Below are positions 12,301 to 27,300 of a stretch of 64,000 nucleotides of DNA, in pieces. A program made the position numbers and the translations under genes. The DNA is from Isoperla grammatica (Eukaryota; Arthropoda; Insecta; Plecoptera; Perlodidae). The DNA lies in assembly GCA_945910005.1 (NCBI GenBank), contig OX246743.1, forward strand, positions 16,888,695 through 16,952,694, given 5' to 3'. Every line of letters starts with the position of its first letter. The stretch's first letter is position 1. Under the pieces are notes generated by a model. It did no database searches and was not told where the DNA came from. It saw only the letters and a program-made list of their open reading frames with translations.

Positions 12301-15300
12301 GTGAACAACAGATCAGAAATCAGATTTAGAGTGCATAGTCCTTCAACTTTATTGGGATTCTTCGCACACGGGGTTCTCGCTTCGGTGTGCTGGGACCGGG
12401 AGACGAGATGTTCGGCTGCTTGGATGGGGTATCGGTGCTAACGCCGACACCAGCGGGAGCATCCACGGATGGAGTTGGAGCCTTTGTATCATCGTCTGCG
12501 TTGGCAGCTGCTTCGGAAGAATTCCTTATGGACCGTCTAACGTAGGGTTTGAAAAACGATACGTTTCGTTCGTATTGTGCCACATCGTCTGTCTTGACTT
12601 TAACTGATGAGCCGTGCCTAGCGAGCACTGTTACAGGGTCTGGGCGGAATGGTGTAGATAGTTTTTTTTTGGGTACCTGACGCATGAGAACTTCATCTCC
12701 TTCCGCTATTGGACTTGGCGTGGCATGGCGTTTCAGTACACCCAGTCACGGAATGGGGAGTTGTGCGATACAAAAACAAGTATTCCCGGAGAGCGTTCTT
12801 CATCGTTTCTCCTATCGATGCGGCGATCTTTAAACGCTTGACGATACCGCGATTCTGGCGTTCAACAAGTCCATTAGCGCAAGGCCATAGCGGCGTCGAA
12901 TGCCTTATTTTGATGTTGTTAGCCGTGCAGTACGACTTGAACTCGTCGCTCGTAAAGTACGCCTCATTGTCGGTTTTTACGGATTCAGGGTAACCGAAGC
13001 GGATAAATATCCCGTCCAGGATGTCAATAGTTTTTTCCGAAGTTGTAGTTCTTGTCAGGGCAGCTTCGTAAAACCTGGAGTAGTAGTCTACAGCAACAAG
13101 AATGAATTGTCCGTCTGGTAACGGTCCCAGGTTATCGACTGCAATGTCAATTGCCAGGGGCGCTCTGGAAGAAGGCTCCGTACCATCGGCTCTGGTGGAC
13201 TGTAGGAACTTACTAGCTGGAACTCGTGACAGTGTTTGCAGAATAACTCGACATCTTTATCGATATTGCGCCACCACGCCTTGGTGCGAAGTTTTTGCTT
13301 CATAGCGACAATCCCTGGATGACCCTGATGTGCTAGTTCGAGAACTTGCGCACGAAGTTTCTTTGGAATGAGAAGGCGAGATCCGCGTAGGACGATTGAC
13401 TCGTAGCAACTGAGCTCTTGTTTGATTAGCTCATAAGTTCTGAGTTCTGCGGGCCAAATGTCTGCCGTGAGGCTTTGCCGCAGTTGGATTATTTCTTCGT
13501 CACTTTCTGACACTGCTTGTATCTCTTCTAGGCGCATTGCTCGAGGTACAGCCGGTGTTGCGACCCAGTGTATGTAAGTGTCTTGGATTTCATCAGGTTC
13601 TGGATTGCCGTTCTGTTTTGGCTTCAGTAGTCTAGATAGTGGATCGGTTATGTTGGTCTTCCCTGGTTGATACATAACCTTGTAGTTGTAGCCTTGAAGT
13701 CTTAACATCCATCTCTCTACTCGAGCACACGGTCTCGATTTCGTCCCGAAGATAAATTGTAGGGGTTTGTGATCTGTGACAAGCGTAAATTCACCACCAT
13801 AAATATAGTGGTGGAAACGCTCACACGACCATACAAAAGATAGTGCCTCCTTTTCGATATGGCTGAACTTGACTTCTTGACTTGATCAGTGAAGGATCGG
13901 CTCGCGAATTCGATAATTCGGGGCCCGTCTCTCTGTTCCTGGATTAGAACAGCCCCCAACCCGTATAGGCTGGCATCCGCAATTATAGTTGTTGGAGCGC
14001 CAGGAGTATAGAACCCTAAAGTACTTGTATCAGCTAGCATCCTTTTGATTTCATTGAATGCCTCAGCCTGGTCCTTACCCCATTTGAAGCTCACGTTCTG
14101 CTTCAGAAGTCTTCTGAGTGGCTCCGTAACAGTTGAGTAGTTCGTCAAGAACCGGGAACAGTATCCGGCTATTCCGAGAAATGATTTGATCTCTTCCTTG
14201 GTTTCTGGAGGTCTTAACTCTTGCACCGCTTTAACCTTACTGTGAAGAGGTTTTACTCCTTGCCCAGAAATATAGTGTCCTAGGAAATCAACCTGGGTTT
14301 TGCTAATCTCACATTTTCCCGCGTTCTGCAGCGTTAGTCCTTTCTCTATAGTGTCTGCAACAACTAAAGAAGTCTACGATCGTGTTCTGCTTGGTCTTTA
14401 CCATGGACGATCAAGTCATCGATAAATACTTCGACTCCCTCGCAGTCTGCTACCACGGTTTCCATCAGGCGTTGGAAGATTTCCGGGGCGCAATTTATTC
14501 TGAAGAATAATCTCTTGAACCGGAACAGGCCAGCAGCACTAACGAAAGTGGTTATCTCTCGAGATTCCTTGTTTAGTACTATCTTATGAGACGCGGACTT
14601 TAAATCCAACTTGCTGAACACCGTACTACCTTGTAACTCTGGCATGATATCATTTATTGTAGGGATTACATATCTCTCTCTGGCAATTGCTTTGTTAGGT
14701 TCACGCATATCAATGCAAAGTCTGATCTCACCTGACTTGGTTGGACTCGGGACTATAGGTGATACCCACTCGGAGGGGGAGACAACCCTTTCGATGAGGT
14801 CTGCTGCAACTAGCCCATCAATCTTAGCCTTGATCGCCGGCTTCAGTTGATGCGGTACCTTCCTAACGGCTTGTGCAACAGGTGTAACTCCCTCCATTAC
14901 GTAGAGTTTCAATTCGAAGTCCTTTAGTTTCCCTATTCCTGAGAAAAGTGTTGGAAAGTCCCTCTGAATACTATCAAGATTGCATGCTTTTCCACCTAGA
15001 CCTGTGGACACGTGGTTTAAAGGATAGCCTAGCTTCAGAACACCTAGGTCTTTAGCAGAGATTTTCCCTAGCAAAGGAACTCCCTTCCCTTCTACCACAT
15101 GGAACACTATGCTTTCACACACTTTAGGCCCAACCCTTATAGTGGTTGTGAATTTGCCAAGCACTTGTAAAGATTCAGTGCTGGCATAAGCATACAGAGT
15201 TTTGTTGGACTCACCGCATTTTCCCGAAATATGGTTTCTCTTGCAGTATTCCCAAGTCTCCTTGTCGAGCGTGAACGCAATTTCGCGCTCGGCTGAGCGG

Positions 15301-18300
15301 GAAGGAGGGAAATTCAACAAAAAACCTAAGTGTTACCGTTGTGGCTCCTCCAGGCACTTAGCAAGTGATGCGAAATGCCCTGCAAAGGGGAAAACCTGCA
15401 ATAAATGCGCATTTTGCAAATGGCCATTTTGCAGGGGTGTGTAAAACAAAAATGAAACTAAACCCTCCACTGCAGTACAGCAGAATGCCAAAGGTGGGAG
15501 AAATAGAGTGAACAACCTCACTTCAGAAGAAGAGCAAGAGGTTGGCTCCACATTCACAGTAGGTACAAAGCCAGATGAGTTGCTTACCGTCGAACTGGGC
15601 GGTGTCGCAGTTGAAATGATAGTAGATTCTGGTGCTACTTGTAATATCCTCGTCGCCATTGTAATGTATCTGGGGGTGGAAGGAAAGGCAAAACAATATG
15701 CGAGCACTCCAGTTAGCGCCATGTTTTATTAACTTATTACACTATTCATGTGATTGCGTTATCAGCGCAACGCTGAGCAATTAAAACGTAGGAGTCGGTA
15801 ATACAGTATATACTACAGTATGGTCTAGGTTATAGGATCTAGTATTAGGCACAAGTGCGAAATGGGGGCGTGACACTGAGTCAGAGTGTGGGGGGGGGGG
15901 AGGGTTAGCGTGTCCTCGGGCGTTTGGCTAGGGGACAGTGATATTCGGGGCCCATGGAGGCCGTTGGTCTGTTATACAGGTCGCCCGGCTGGGGGGCGAT
16001 GGTGGAGAGGTGGCGGATGTACGGCTCTTTTGCCTTGCTTGCCGTGGAGACGAACTGTCGTGCTAGTTGTCGGAGGTGCATGGCGACTTCGGGGATCCCG
16101 ACAGCACTATGGAGGTCTGCTGTAGATGTGTCGCTGAGCGCCCCAGTGGCGTATCGGATGGCCCTATTCTGCAGTCTTTGAAGTTTTAGAATATGTGTTT
16201 TTGCACAGCTGGCCCATGTATAGGGGCCGCGTAGGTAAAAGTTGGTCGGATGACGGCTTTGAACAATAGCATTTAGTCGCTGCCGACATATTTTGCGATC
16301 GTAATAATGGGGTAAGCGATGCCAGTTTGCAACGGGCTCGAGTGAGTACGGACTACGCATGGTTTATCCAACGTAACTTGTTGTCTAGGATAACTCCCAG
16401 ACACTTGCTCTCCGGGGTCCATACTACAGCTTGTCCTCGTATTAGAAGCGGGGGCTCACGATGTTTCTTAAATAGGAACGGGTCTCGGTGCTAAGGGTGT
16501 CTCTTGCGGGTAAATACTGGGGCTGTGGTCTTCGTCGGGTTTATGGCTATACGCCACTGTTCATACCAGGGTAGAACTCTCGCCAAGTAGCGTTTAAGGT
16601 GGCGCAACGCTATTGCGGGGTGCGCTCCTTGTGCCAGAGCCGTGAAGTCATCGGCGAATATACTCGCGATGATGGGTTCATCATGGGTAGGCAGTGGGAT
16701 GTCGTGTGTATAGATGCCGTAGAGGGAGGGTCCCAGGACGGATCCCTGTGGTACCCCGGCGTGAATAGTGTGTGTGGTAGAGGCAGCGTCCTTCCACGAG
16801 ACATGTATGTTCGTCCCGTCAGGTAAGATCTAACCATTCCCGTGAGGTGAGGGGGCATGCCTAGCCTGCACATTTTGACTAGGAGGCCCTCGTGCCAGAC
16901 TCGGTCGAATGCCTTGGCCACGTCGAGGAACACGGCCGTGGCTACCCTATTCTTGTTGTAGGCTGTTGTTACAAAGTCGGTGATGCGCGCTTAGAGCGTG
17001 CGTTGTGGAGTGGTGTCGCCTGAACCTGTATTGGCAGTCTGGATGCACGTTGGTGGCTGTCATCACCGGTTGGAGGCGGGCCAGTATTACTCTTTCGAAA
17101 AATTTTCCAAGGGTGCTCAGTAAGCTAATGGGCCTGTAGTTTGCCGGGTCACGAGGCGACTTACCCGGCTTGGGGAACATGACCACCTTGGTGTGCTTCC
17201 ATGGAGTCGGGTAGTGTTCGAGGTGTATTGCGGCGTATGGCGATCAGCAGGTGCACCGCCTCCATTGGTAGCTCGCGAACTACCGACATGGTGATGGTGT
17301 CGTGTCCCGGGGCTTTCTTAGCTGGTAGTTTAGCAACTATAGTGGCCACTTCTTGGATTGTGCAAGAGTGTTGTTGCTTGTTCGAGTCACGTTGTTGTTG
17401 TTGGTTGTTTTGAAATAGTTCCAGCTCTCGGAGGAGCCGGGGGGTGTCAGCGGTGTCAGCCGGGTTGGGGGAGAATTGGATTTCCAGGTGCGTGGCTAGT
17501 GCGTTTGCTGGCGCAGCTCAAGTACCGTACAAATGATTAACTTAGTTCCGTGCACGGACGCTAGGACACTACAAGGGTGTTGTGCGATCACTTGTATGGT
17601 ATGACGAAGCAATTTCACAAGGTTTTATAATGTAACTATTCTTCGCCTCTTAAATGAGTCATAAGTTGTTGGAGGCTTTCATGATTCGCCACCCATTTTG
17701 GTGGCTATTTTCCACCCCTGAAGATGTGACCAGTCTTGAAAAAGCCACCAACATGGGTGGCGAAACGTCGAGTGAAAACTCTGTACCGACACGACGAAAC
17801 AACCCAGAAGAAAATAATCTGTTCCTAAATGAGTCATATTTATCATTTTCTCTTCAGAGATTGAAAAAGTTCAACGAAAGACTAGTTCACGAGTACGGAT
17901 ACTGTGTCGTCAATGGCATTCACGAAAGGATTGGCAACTTTAAGATCGAGCCACCTGGTTTGTTCCGAGGTAGGGGGAACCACCCTAAGAGAGGGAAGTT
18001 AAAGAAACGGGTCTTGCCTGAAGATGTGACCGTCAACTGTTCCAAGGCTCCTCCCGCACCGATACTTGGCGGTAAACGTAAGTAGAATCGTGAAACTGTC
18101 CTCCGTCTTCAATCGGTATCTACTAGTATATTCAGTAGAAAGACGTTCGCCTACAAATCTGAATCATAATTTTGTATTTTCATTTAATTTATTATAGTAC
18201 TTTGCATAACGAGAATGACGGTATAAAATTTGGGTCAAAGGATGACATATATCAAATGAAAGCTTGAGACGAGTACTTTGATATACCTCTGGCAAATCCA

Positions 18301-21300
18301 GCTTTCGATGTCAAAACTAGGGTCAAAGGTCAAATTTGTAATTTTTTTAATAATTTTTAATTAAATAATGAAAACTGTTTGCAAGTTTTATCATACACTT
18401 TTAGTAAGGTAAATGTATTATGTTTCTTAAAAAAAAAATTAAATTACCAATTTACCCTTTTTTGATCTTAATTGAGGTCAATTTCCTCAAAATGGGTAAT
18501 TTCTAAAATTTTCTTCGATTTATTGGCCAATATGCATTATATCAACGTACTTACTCATAAATACGTTAAAATGAATAGTTTTTATTGTTATCACATTGTT
18601 TTCATGGTGTTCATTCAAAATGGCGGTCAAAGGTCAATAGGTAAGTATCGTCAAACTAAGTCTAGTAACTAAAATATTACTTGTGGGTACTCTAAAGACG
18701 CAGAATTTTAACTGCAATTACAATAACGAATAACAATATAATGTTTTAATCGTAAAAGAATGTTAATATCATATAACTTGTAAACTACTTAAGATTGTTA
18801 CTGAATTTCTAATTAATGTCCTCAGACATCAGGACGTATTCTTGAATGGGTGTGCAACTGCAACAAAATACATTTTTAAGAAAAGAGCATGACCATGTTG
18901 AGATACGTGATATGATAGTATGATATGATATCTGTCCTAGCAGTCACTGTCTAGTCGTCAAATTAATCAAAATTGAAGTCACCCAAAATTGAAGTCGTCA
19001 GATTAATCACCTTCTGATTCACTGGAATTCTCATGCTGGGTACCGATATTTGGACAGTCCTTCAGCTTACACGCGTGGGTACACCATCTGATTGGCCAAC
19101 ACTTCATCTGATTGGCCAAACACTCATAGGTCGGCATCTTGCAAACACGGCAACAGTTACAGGCTAGGAGATCCATAACGGTCAAAGGTGCTGGAGTTCC
19201 AATCATCCACTCGTTGCTCAGATCTCCTTATGCCGTTGTTTTCCATCCATAGCCACACAGATCAGGAACATCAGGGTTGGCTTCCAAGCAACGTATCAAT
19301 AGATCGTGTTTGGTTGATAACTCGCAGTCGCAGGATATGAAGCAGTAAGCAATCGTTACAAGGTGGTAGCTGATTAGACTTCATATCATCACACTTCTAC
19401 AAAGCTCGTAGCGCAGCAGGTTGACGCATGACAGAGTCGTGGTCAAAGAGCAGAGTTTACAGACAAACTTATCGAGTTTTTTTTGATGACATCGATAGAA
19501 ACTCTCCAGTCCTTACCCATCTTGCTTAGCTGACACAGAAATGCGAGTTTTTTCTCATGATATTCAAAGTTCTATTTTTCCCTTTACCACTGAATGAGCT
19601 CACTCAGGTTGGAACTCATAGTCGTCCCCTACACCTATAGATGCGCCCGTTGTTAACAAGGTAACAGTTTCATACATGTCATTTCCCATATAGAAAACAT
19701 ATCCATAGCAACATTGGGTGCCTATAGGTGAAGTGGCCGACTATGAATTCCAACCTTTGTCACAACCAGTGCATGGAGGTCAGGGAGGGTATTACATACT
19801 TCGAATCCCAACGAACTCGCTAGTTTCTACACATCTTCGAAGTGTGTTTGATTTTTGGTAGTCAAACGTCAACCAGCTGCCCTACGAGCTTTTTAAAAGT
19901 AAATGTGATGATATTAAGTCTAATCAGCTACCACCTTGAAACGATTGTCTACTGCTTCAAATCCTGCGGCTGCGAGCTAACCACCAAACAGCGGTCTGGA
20001 TACGTTGTTTGGACGCCAACCCTGATGTTCCTGATCCGCGTAGCTATGGATGGGAAACCACGGCAGAAGGAGATCTGAGCAACGAGTGGATGATTGGAAC
20101 TCCAGTACCTTTGACCGTTATGGATCTCCTAGTCTGTAACTGTTGCCGTGTTTGCAAGATGCCGACATGTGAGTGTTTGGCCAATCAATAAAAGTGTAAC
20201 CACGCTTGTAAGCTGAAGGATTGTACAAATACCAGTACCAGTACCAGTACCAGTAGCCAGCATGAGAATTCCAGTGAGTCAGAAGGTGATTAATCTGACA
20301 ACTTGGACAGTGACTGCTAAGGTAGATATAACATGATACTAGTATCATATCACGTATCTCAGCATGGTCATGCTCTTTTCTAAAAATGAATTTTGTTGCA
20401 GTTGCACACCCATTTAAGAATACCCTGATGTCTGAGGACATTAATTAGAAATTCAGTAACTATCTTAAGTAGTTTATAAGTTATATGATAACTACATTCT
20501 CTTACGATTAAAACATGATATTATTATTCGTTATTGTAATGGCAGTTAAAATTCTGCGTCTTTAGAGTACCCACAAGTAATATGTTAGTTACTAGACCTA
20601 GTTTGACGATACTTACCTATTGACCTTTGACCGCTATTTTGAATGAATACCGTGAAAACAATGTGATAAAAATAAGAAATATTCATTTTAGCGTATTTAT
20701 GAGTAAGTACGTTGATATAATGAATATTGGCCAATAAATCGAAGAAAATTTTAGAAATTACCCATTTTGAGGAAATTGACCCCAATCAAGGTCAAAAAAG
20801 GTAAGTAGGTAATTTAATTTTTTTTTAATAAACTTTATACATTTCTCTTACTAAAAGAGTATTTTTAAACTTGCAAACAGTTTTCATTATTTAATTAAAA
20901 ATTATTTACAAAATTACAAATTTGACCTTTGACCCTGGTTTTGACATAGAAAGCTGGATTTGCCAGAGATATATCATGGTTTTTTGAAAAGTACTCGTCT
21001 CAAGCTTTCATTTGATATATGTCATCCTTTGACCCAAATTTTATACCGACCAGGCCTTTTTCGAGCGTTATGCAAAGGACTATTAAGCTTTCTACTATAG
21101 ACTATAGATTGCAGTGTTGGGTAAGATACTTTTTTAAGTATCTAGGTATAGGTAACTTTGGTTGAAATGTATCTAGATACAGGTAAAGATACATTTTTTA
21201 AATGTATCTAGGTAAAGATACAAGATACTTACAAAAAGTATCTGTAGGTACAAGGTACTTTTTAAAACGGAACTGGGTTCATAAGATTATTATCCTGGAA

Positions 21301-24300
21301 TAGGATGACCAGAGGTCATAAGTGAAAATACGTTGAAAAATGTAACTATTGAAACATAACACTGTACTGTCATTATTCCTTGTCTTCGACAAGGTTTCCG
21401 CTTAGGTTTGTTTATGAATGTGATTTTAATCCTTACCTACTTATAGTTTGTGGTTCAATGTTTTCCATATTTTATATGCACGATAGGCAGGCTACATACA
21501 TAATTTATACAGGTGTCAAAACTTGTGATTTTTAAGCAAATGGAAGTCCCTCTCATTATGAATATCCAGCTAGGATTCGATTTAAAGTGGGCTCAATATT
21601 ATTCGTTTCAACAACTAGGCCTAAATTGTTCTGCAAGTTTTCAGAACCAAATTAATTTTATTTCAATCACGGTAATTTACACAATTTATGCATATTATAC
21701 GAGTATGCACAACATTGTATTTACAGGTTTGTTCCACACACATAACACATGTTCCAATGTTGTTTCTTACATTTTGTTCTTTAATACCAGCAATGTTTCG
21801 AACATATCGTCTGTTAACCTATTTCTACGTGGAGTTAGAATTTGCCCGCCTGTACTAAATGCCCTTTCAACAGGGGCTGAGGATGGCAAAATCGTATTTT
21901 ACTCAAGAAAAATATGTTTAATTGACAGTGAAAGCAGATTTAGACTTTTCGCGCGATTTTCTCGAACAAGAAATGTTTGTAAATTTGACGATCGCCAGCA
22001 TTTTCTTTTTAAAAATTGAATAAACTTCAAAAATTATCTTTTTACCTATGTATCTGAAAAGCTATAGATACATTGTAAAAAGGATCGAGATACAGGTACA
22101 ATAAATTATAAGTAAGAGAAGAAAAGGAGGCCTGTCTCCACTGGTTGACCAGATCTTACATGATGGCCTGATTAAGCCAAATGTGGGCATATGATAAAAA
22201 AAAAAAAAAAAAGTATCTAGGTATAGGTAAAGGTACACAAAATGTATCTAGATACAAGAACCTAGAATCTAGATAGTCCACAAGACTGATAGATTGTTGG
22301 TGTGCCACTACGTTATGCCCCACTTGTTGCCCATACACTACACTGTTGCCAGGTCACAGGTGGAAGGCACCCCTGACCTATATGGTCCTCAAGACTGATA
22401 GATTGTTAGTGTGCCACTACGTTATGCCCCACTTGTTGCTCATACACTACACTGTTGCCAGGTCACAGGTGGAAGGCACCCCTGACCTAGATGGTCCACA
22501 AGACTGATAGATTGTTGGTGTGCCACTACGTTATGCCCCACTTGTTGCTCATACACTACACTGTTGCCAGGTCACAGGTGGAAGGCACCCCTGACCTAGA
22601 TAGTCCACAACACTGATAGATTGTTGGTGTGCCACTACGTTATGCCCCACTGGTTGCTCATACACTACACTGTTGCCAGGTCACAGGTGGAAGGCACCCC
22701 TGACCTAGATAGTCCACAACACTGATAGATTGTTGGTGTGCCACTACGTTATGCCCCACTTGTTGCTCATACACTACACTGTTGCCAGGTCACAGGTGGA
22801 AGGCACCCCTGACCTAGATAGTCCACAAGACTGATAGATTGTTGGTGTGCCACTACGTTATGCCCCACTTGTTGCTCATACACTACACTGTTGCCAGGTC
22901 ACAGGTGGAAGGCACCCCTGACCTAGATGGTCCACAAGACTGATAGATTGTTGGTGTGCCACTACGTTATGCCCCACTTGTTGCTCATACACTACACTGT
23001 TGCCAGGTCACAGGTGGAAGGCACCCCCTGACCTAGATAGTCCACAACACTGATAGATTGTTGAAGTGCCACTACGTTATGCCCCACTTGTTGCTCATAC
23101 ACTACACTGTTGCCAGGTCACAGGTGGAAGGCACCCCTGACCTAGATAGTCCACAAGACTGATAGATTGTTGGTGTGCCACTACGTTATGCCCCACTTGT
23201 TGCTCATACACTACACTGTTGCCAGGTCACAGGTGGAAGGCACCCCTGACCTAGATAGTCCACAAGACTGATAGATTGTTGGTGTGCCACTACGTTATGC
23301 CCCACTTGTTGCTCATACACTACACTGTTGCCAGGTCACAGGTGGAAGGCAACCCTGACCTAGATAGTCCACAAGACTGATAGATTGTTGGTGTGCCACT
23401 ACGTTATGCCCCACTTGTTGCTCATACACTACACTGTTGCCAGGTCACAGGTGGAAGGCACCCCTGACCTAGATAGTCCACAAGACTGATAGATTGTTGG
23501 TGTGCCACTATGTTATGCCCCACTTGTTGCTCATACACTACACTGTTGCCAGGTCACAGGTGGAAGGCACCCCTGACCTAGATAGTCCAAAACACTGATA
23601 GATTGTTGGTGTGCCACTACGTTATGGCCCACTTGTTGCTCATACACTACACTGTTGCCAGGTCACAGGTGGAAGGCACCCCTGACCTAGATGGTCCACA
23701 AGACTGATAGATTGTTGGTGTGCCACTACGTTATGCCCCACTTGTTGCTCATACACTACACTGTTGCCAGGTCACAGGTGGAAGGCACCCCTGACATAGA
23801 TAGTCCACAAGACTGATAGATTGTTGGTGTGCCACTACGTTTTATGCCCCACTTGTTGCTCATACACTACACTGTTGCCAGGTCACAGGTGGAAGGCACC
23901 CCTGACCTAGATAGTCCACAAGACTGATAGATTGTTGGTGTGCCACTACGTTATGCCCCACTTGTTGCTCATACACTACACTGTTGCCAGGTCACAGGTG
24001 GAAGGCACCCCTGACCTAGATAGTCCACAACACTAAAAGATTGTTGGTGTGCCACTACGTTATGCCCCACTTGTTGCTCATACACTACACTATTGCCAGG
24101 TCACAGGTGGAAGGCACCCCTGACCTATATGGTCCACAAGACTGATAGATTGTTGGTGTGCCACTACGTTATGCCCCACTTGTTGCTCATACACTACACT
24201 GATGCCAGGTCACAGGTGAAAGGCACCCCTGTGGACCTAGATAGTCCACAAGACTGATAGATTGTTGGTGTGCCACTACGTTATGCCCCACTTGTTGCTC

Positions 24301-27300
24301 ATACACTACACTGTTGCCAGGTCACAGGTGGAAGGCACCCCTGTCCTAGATGGTCCACAAGACTGATAGATTGTTGGTGTGCCACTACGTTATGCCCCAC
24401 TTGTTGCTCATACACTACACTGTTGCCAGGTCACAGGTGGAAGGCACCCCTGACCTAGATAGTCCACAACACTGATAGATTGTTGGTGTGCCACTACGTT
24501 ATGCCCCACTTGTTGCTCATACACTACACTGATGCCAGGTCACAGGTGAAAGGCACCCCTGTGGACCTAGATAGTCCACAAGACTGATAGATTGTTGGTG
24601 TGCCACTACGTTATGCCCCACTTGTTGCTCATACACTACACTATTGCCAGGTCACAGGTGGAAGGCACCCCTGACCTAGATAGTCCACAAGACTGATAGA
24701 TTGTTGGTGTGCCACTACGTTATGCCCCACTTGTTGCTCATACACTACACTGATGCCAGGTCACAGGTGAAAGGCACCCCTGTGGACCTAGATAGTCCAC
24801 AAGACTGATAGATTGTTGGTGTGCCACTACGTTATGCCCCACTTGTTGCTCATACACTACACTGTTGCCAGGTCACAGGTGGAAGGCACCCCTGACCTAG
24901 ATAGTCCACAACACAGATAGATTGTTGGTGTGCCACTACGTTATGCCCCACTTGTTGCTCATACACTACACTGTTGCCAGGTCACAGGTGGAAGGCACCC
25001 CTGACCTAGATAGTCCACAAGACTGATAGATTGTTGGTGTGCCACTACGTTATGCCCCACTTGTTGCTCATACACTACACTGATGCCAGGTCACAGGTGG
25101 AAGGCACCCCTGACCTAGATAGTCCACAAGACTGATAGATTGTTGGTGTGCCACTACGTTATGCCCCACTTGTTGCTCATACACTACACTGTTGCCAGGT
25201 CACAGGTGGAAGGCACCCCTGACCTAGATGGTCCACAAAACTGATAGATTGTTGGTGTGCCACTACGTTATGTCCCACTTGTTGCTCATACACTACACTG
25301 TTGCCAGGTCACAGGTGGAAGGCACCCCTGACCTAGATAGTCCACAACACTGATAGATTGTTGAAGTGCCACTACGTTATGCCCCACTTGTTGCTCATAC
25401 ACTACACTGTTGCCAGGTCACAGGTGGAAGGCACCCCTGACCTAGATGGTCCACAAGACTGATAGATTGTTGGTGTGCCACTACGTTATGCCCCACTTGT
25501 TGCTCATACACTACACTGTTGCCAGGTCACAGGTGGAAGGCACCCCTGACCTAGATGGTCCACAACACTGATAGATTGTTGGTGTGCCACTACGTTATGC
25601 CCCACTAGTTGCTCATACACTACACTGTTGCCAGGTCACAGGTGGAAGGCACCCCTGACCTAGATAGTCCACAACACTGATAGATTGTTGGTGTGCCACT
25701 ACGTTATGCCCCACTAGTTGCTCATACACTACACTGTTGCCAGGTCACAGGTGGAAGGCACCCCTGACCTAGATAGTCCACAAGACTGATAGATTTGGTG
25801 TGCCACTACGTTATGCCCCACTTGTTGCTCATACACTACACTGATGCCAGGTCACAGGTGGAAGGCACCCCTGACCTAGATAGTCCACAAGACTGATAGA
25901 TTGTTGGTGTGCCACTACGTTATGCCCCACTTGTTGCTCATACACTACACTGTTGCCAGGTCACAGGTGGAAAGCACCCCTGACCTAGATAGTCCACAAC
26001 ACTGATAGATTGTTGGTGTGCCACTACGTAATGCCCCACTTGTTGCTCATACACTACACTGTTGCCAGGTCACATGTGGAAGGCACCCCTGACCTAGATA
26101 GTCCACAACACTGATAGATTGTTGGTGTGCCACTTCGTTATGCCCCACTTGTTGCTCATACACTACACTGTTGCCAGGTCACAGGTGGAAGGCACCCCTG
26201 ACCTACATGGTCCACAAGACTGATAGATTGTTGGTGTGCCACTACGTTATGCCCCACTTGTTGCTCATACACTACACTGTTGCCAGGTCACAGGTGGAAG
26301 GCACCCCTGACCTAGAGAGTCCACAAGACTGATAGATTGTTGGTGTGCCACACCGTTATGCCCCACTTGTTGCTCATACACTACACTGTTGCCAGGTCAC
26401 AGGTGGAAGGCACCCCTGACCTAGATAGTCCACAAGACCGATAGATTGTTGGTGTGCCACTACGTTATGCCCCACTTGTTGCTCATACACTACACTGTTG
26501 CCAGGTCACAGGTGGAAAGTACCCCTGACCTAGATAGTCCACAAGACTGATAGATTGTTGGTGTGCCACTACGTTATGCCCCACTTGTTGCTCATACACT
26601 ACACTGTTGCCAGGTCACAGGTGGAAGGCACCCCAGACCTAGATAGTCCACAAGACTGATAGATTGTTGGTGTGCCACTACTTTATGCCCCACTTGTTGC
26701 TCATACACTACACTGTTGCCAGGTCACAGGTGGAAGGCACCCCTGACCTAGATGGTCCACAAGACTGATAGATTGTTGGTGTGCCACTACGTTATGCCCC
26801 ACTTGTTGCTCATACACTACACTGTTGCCAGGTCACAGGTGGAGGGCACCCCTGCCCTAGATGGTCCACAAGACTGATAGATTGTTGGTGTGCCACTACG
26901 TTATGCCCCACTTGTTGCTCATACACTACACTGTTGCCAGGTCACAGGTGGAAGGCACCCCTGACCTAGATAGTCCACAAGACTGATAGATTGTTGGTGT
27001 GCCACTACGTTATGCCCCACTTGTTGCTCATACACTACACTGTTGCCAGGTCACATGTGGAAGGCACCCCTGACCTAGATAGTCCACAACACTGATAGAT
27101 TGTTGGTGTGCCACTACGTTATGCCCCACTTGTTGCTCATACACTACACTGTTGCCAGGTCACAGGTGGAAGGCACCCCTGACCTAGATAGTCCACAAGA
27201 CTGATAGATTGTTGGTGTGCCACTACGTTATGTCCCACTTGTTGCTCATACACTACACTGTTGCCAGGTCACATGTGGAAGGCACCCCTGACCTAGATAG

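Larger units (their letters stand above)
12060..17569. repeat. Direct repeat of about 56 bp bracketing the retroelement cluster (12060-12116 and 17511-17569)
   Basis: The string GGCGCAGCTCAAGTA, then TGATTAACTTAGTTCCG and CACGGACGCTAGG, occurs at both ends of the cluster in direct orientation. The right copy has a 4-bp insertion and a few substitutions. These are candidate remnants of the two LTRs of the gypsy element, but full LTR boundaries cannot be seen. Confidence 0.6.
18192..21087. mobile_element. 2.9-kb foldback element (near-complete palindrome)
   Basis: The left arm (about 18192-19660) and right arm (about 19695-21087) are inverted copies with scattered differences and small indels. 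Matching landmarks are TTTGCATAACG / CGTTATGCAAA (18202, 21066), AAATTTGGGTCAAAGGATGA and its complement (18227, 21020-21042), and CACCTATAG / CTATAGGTG near the centre (about 19630 and 19712). Only a short loop near 19665-19690 is unpaired. Each arm carries the same decayed Cys-rich coding relic. Such a structure suggests a foldback DNA element or an inverted duplication of one element. No target-site duplication could be fixed. Confidence 0.85.

Noticed and set aside
17690..17775. CTGAAGA and GAAAC motifs resembling a hammerhead ribozyme core of a Penelope-like element
   Set aside because: The segment between them does not form a stem II adjacent to both core pieces, and stems I and III are not evident. 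Left as an unassigned repeat fragment.
17654..17857. Open frame continuous with TOP1 exon d, as a possible N-terminal extension of the exon
   Set aside because: There is a good acceptor at 17857, the phase from exon c fits there exactly, and the upstream peptide has no TOP1 similarity and lies in repeat-like DNA.
21513..22019. Plus-strand 168-codon open frame
   Set aside because: The opposite strand encodes the hAT dimerisation motif ([13 protein letters not shown]). The plus frame has no recognisable content.
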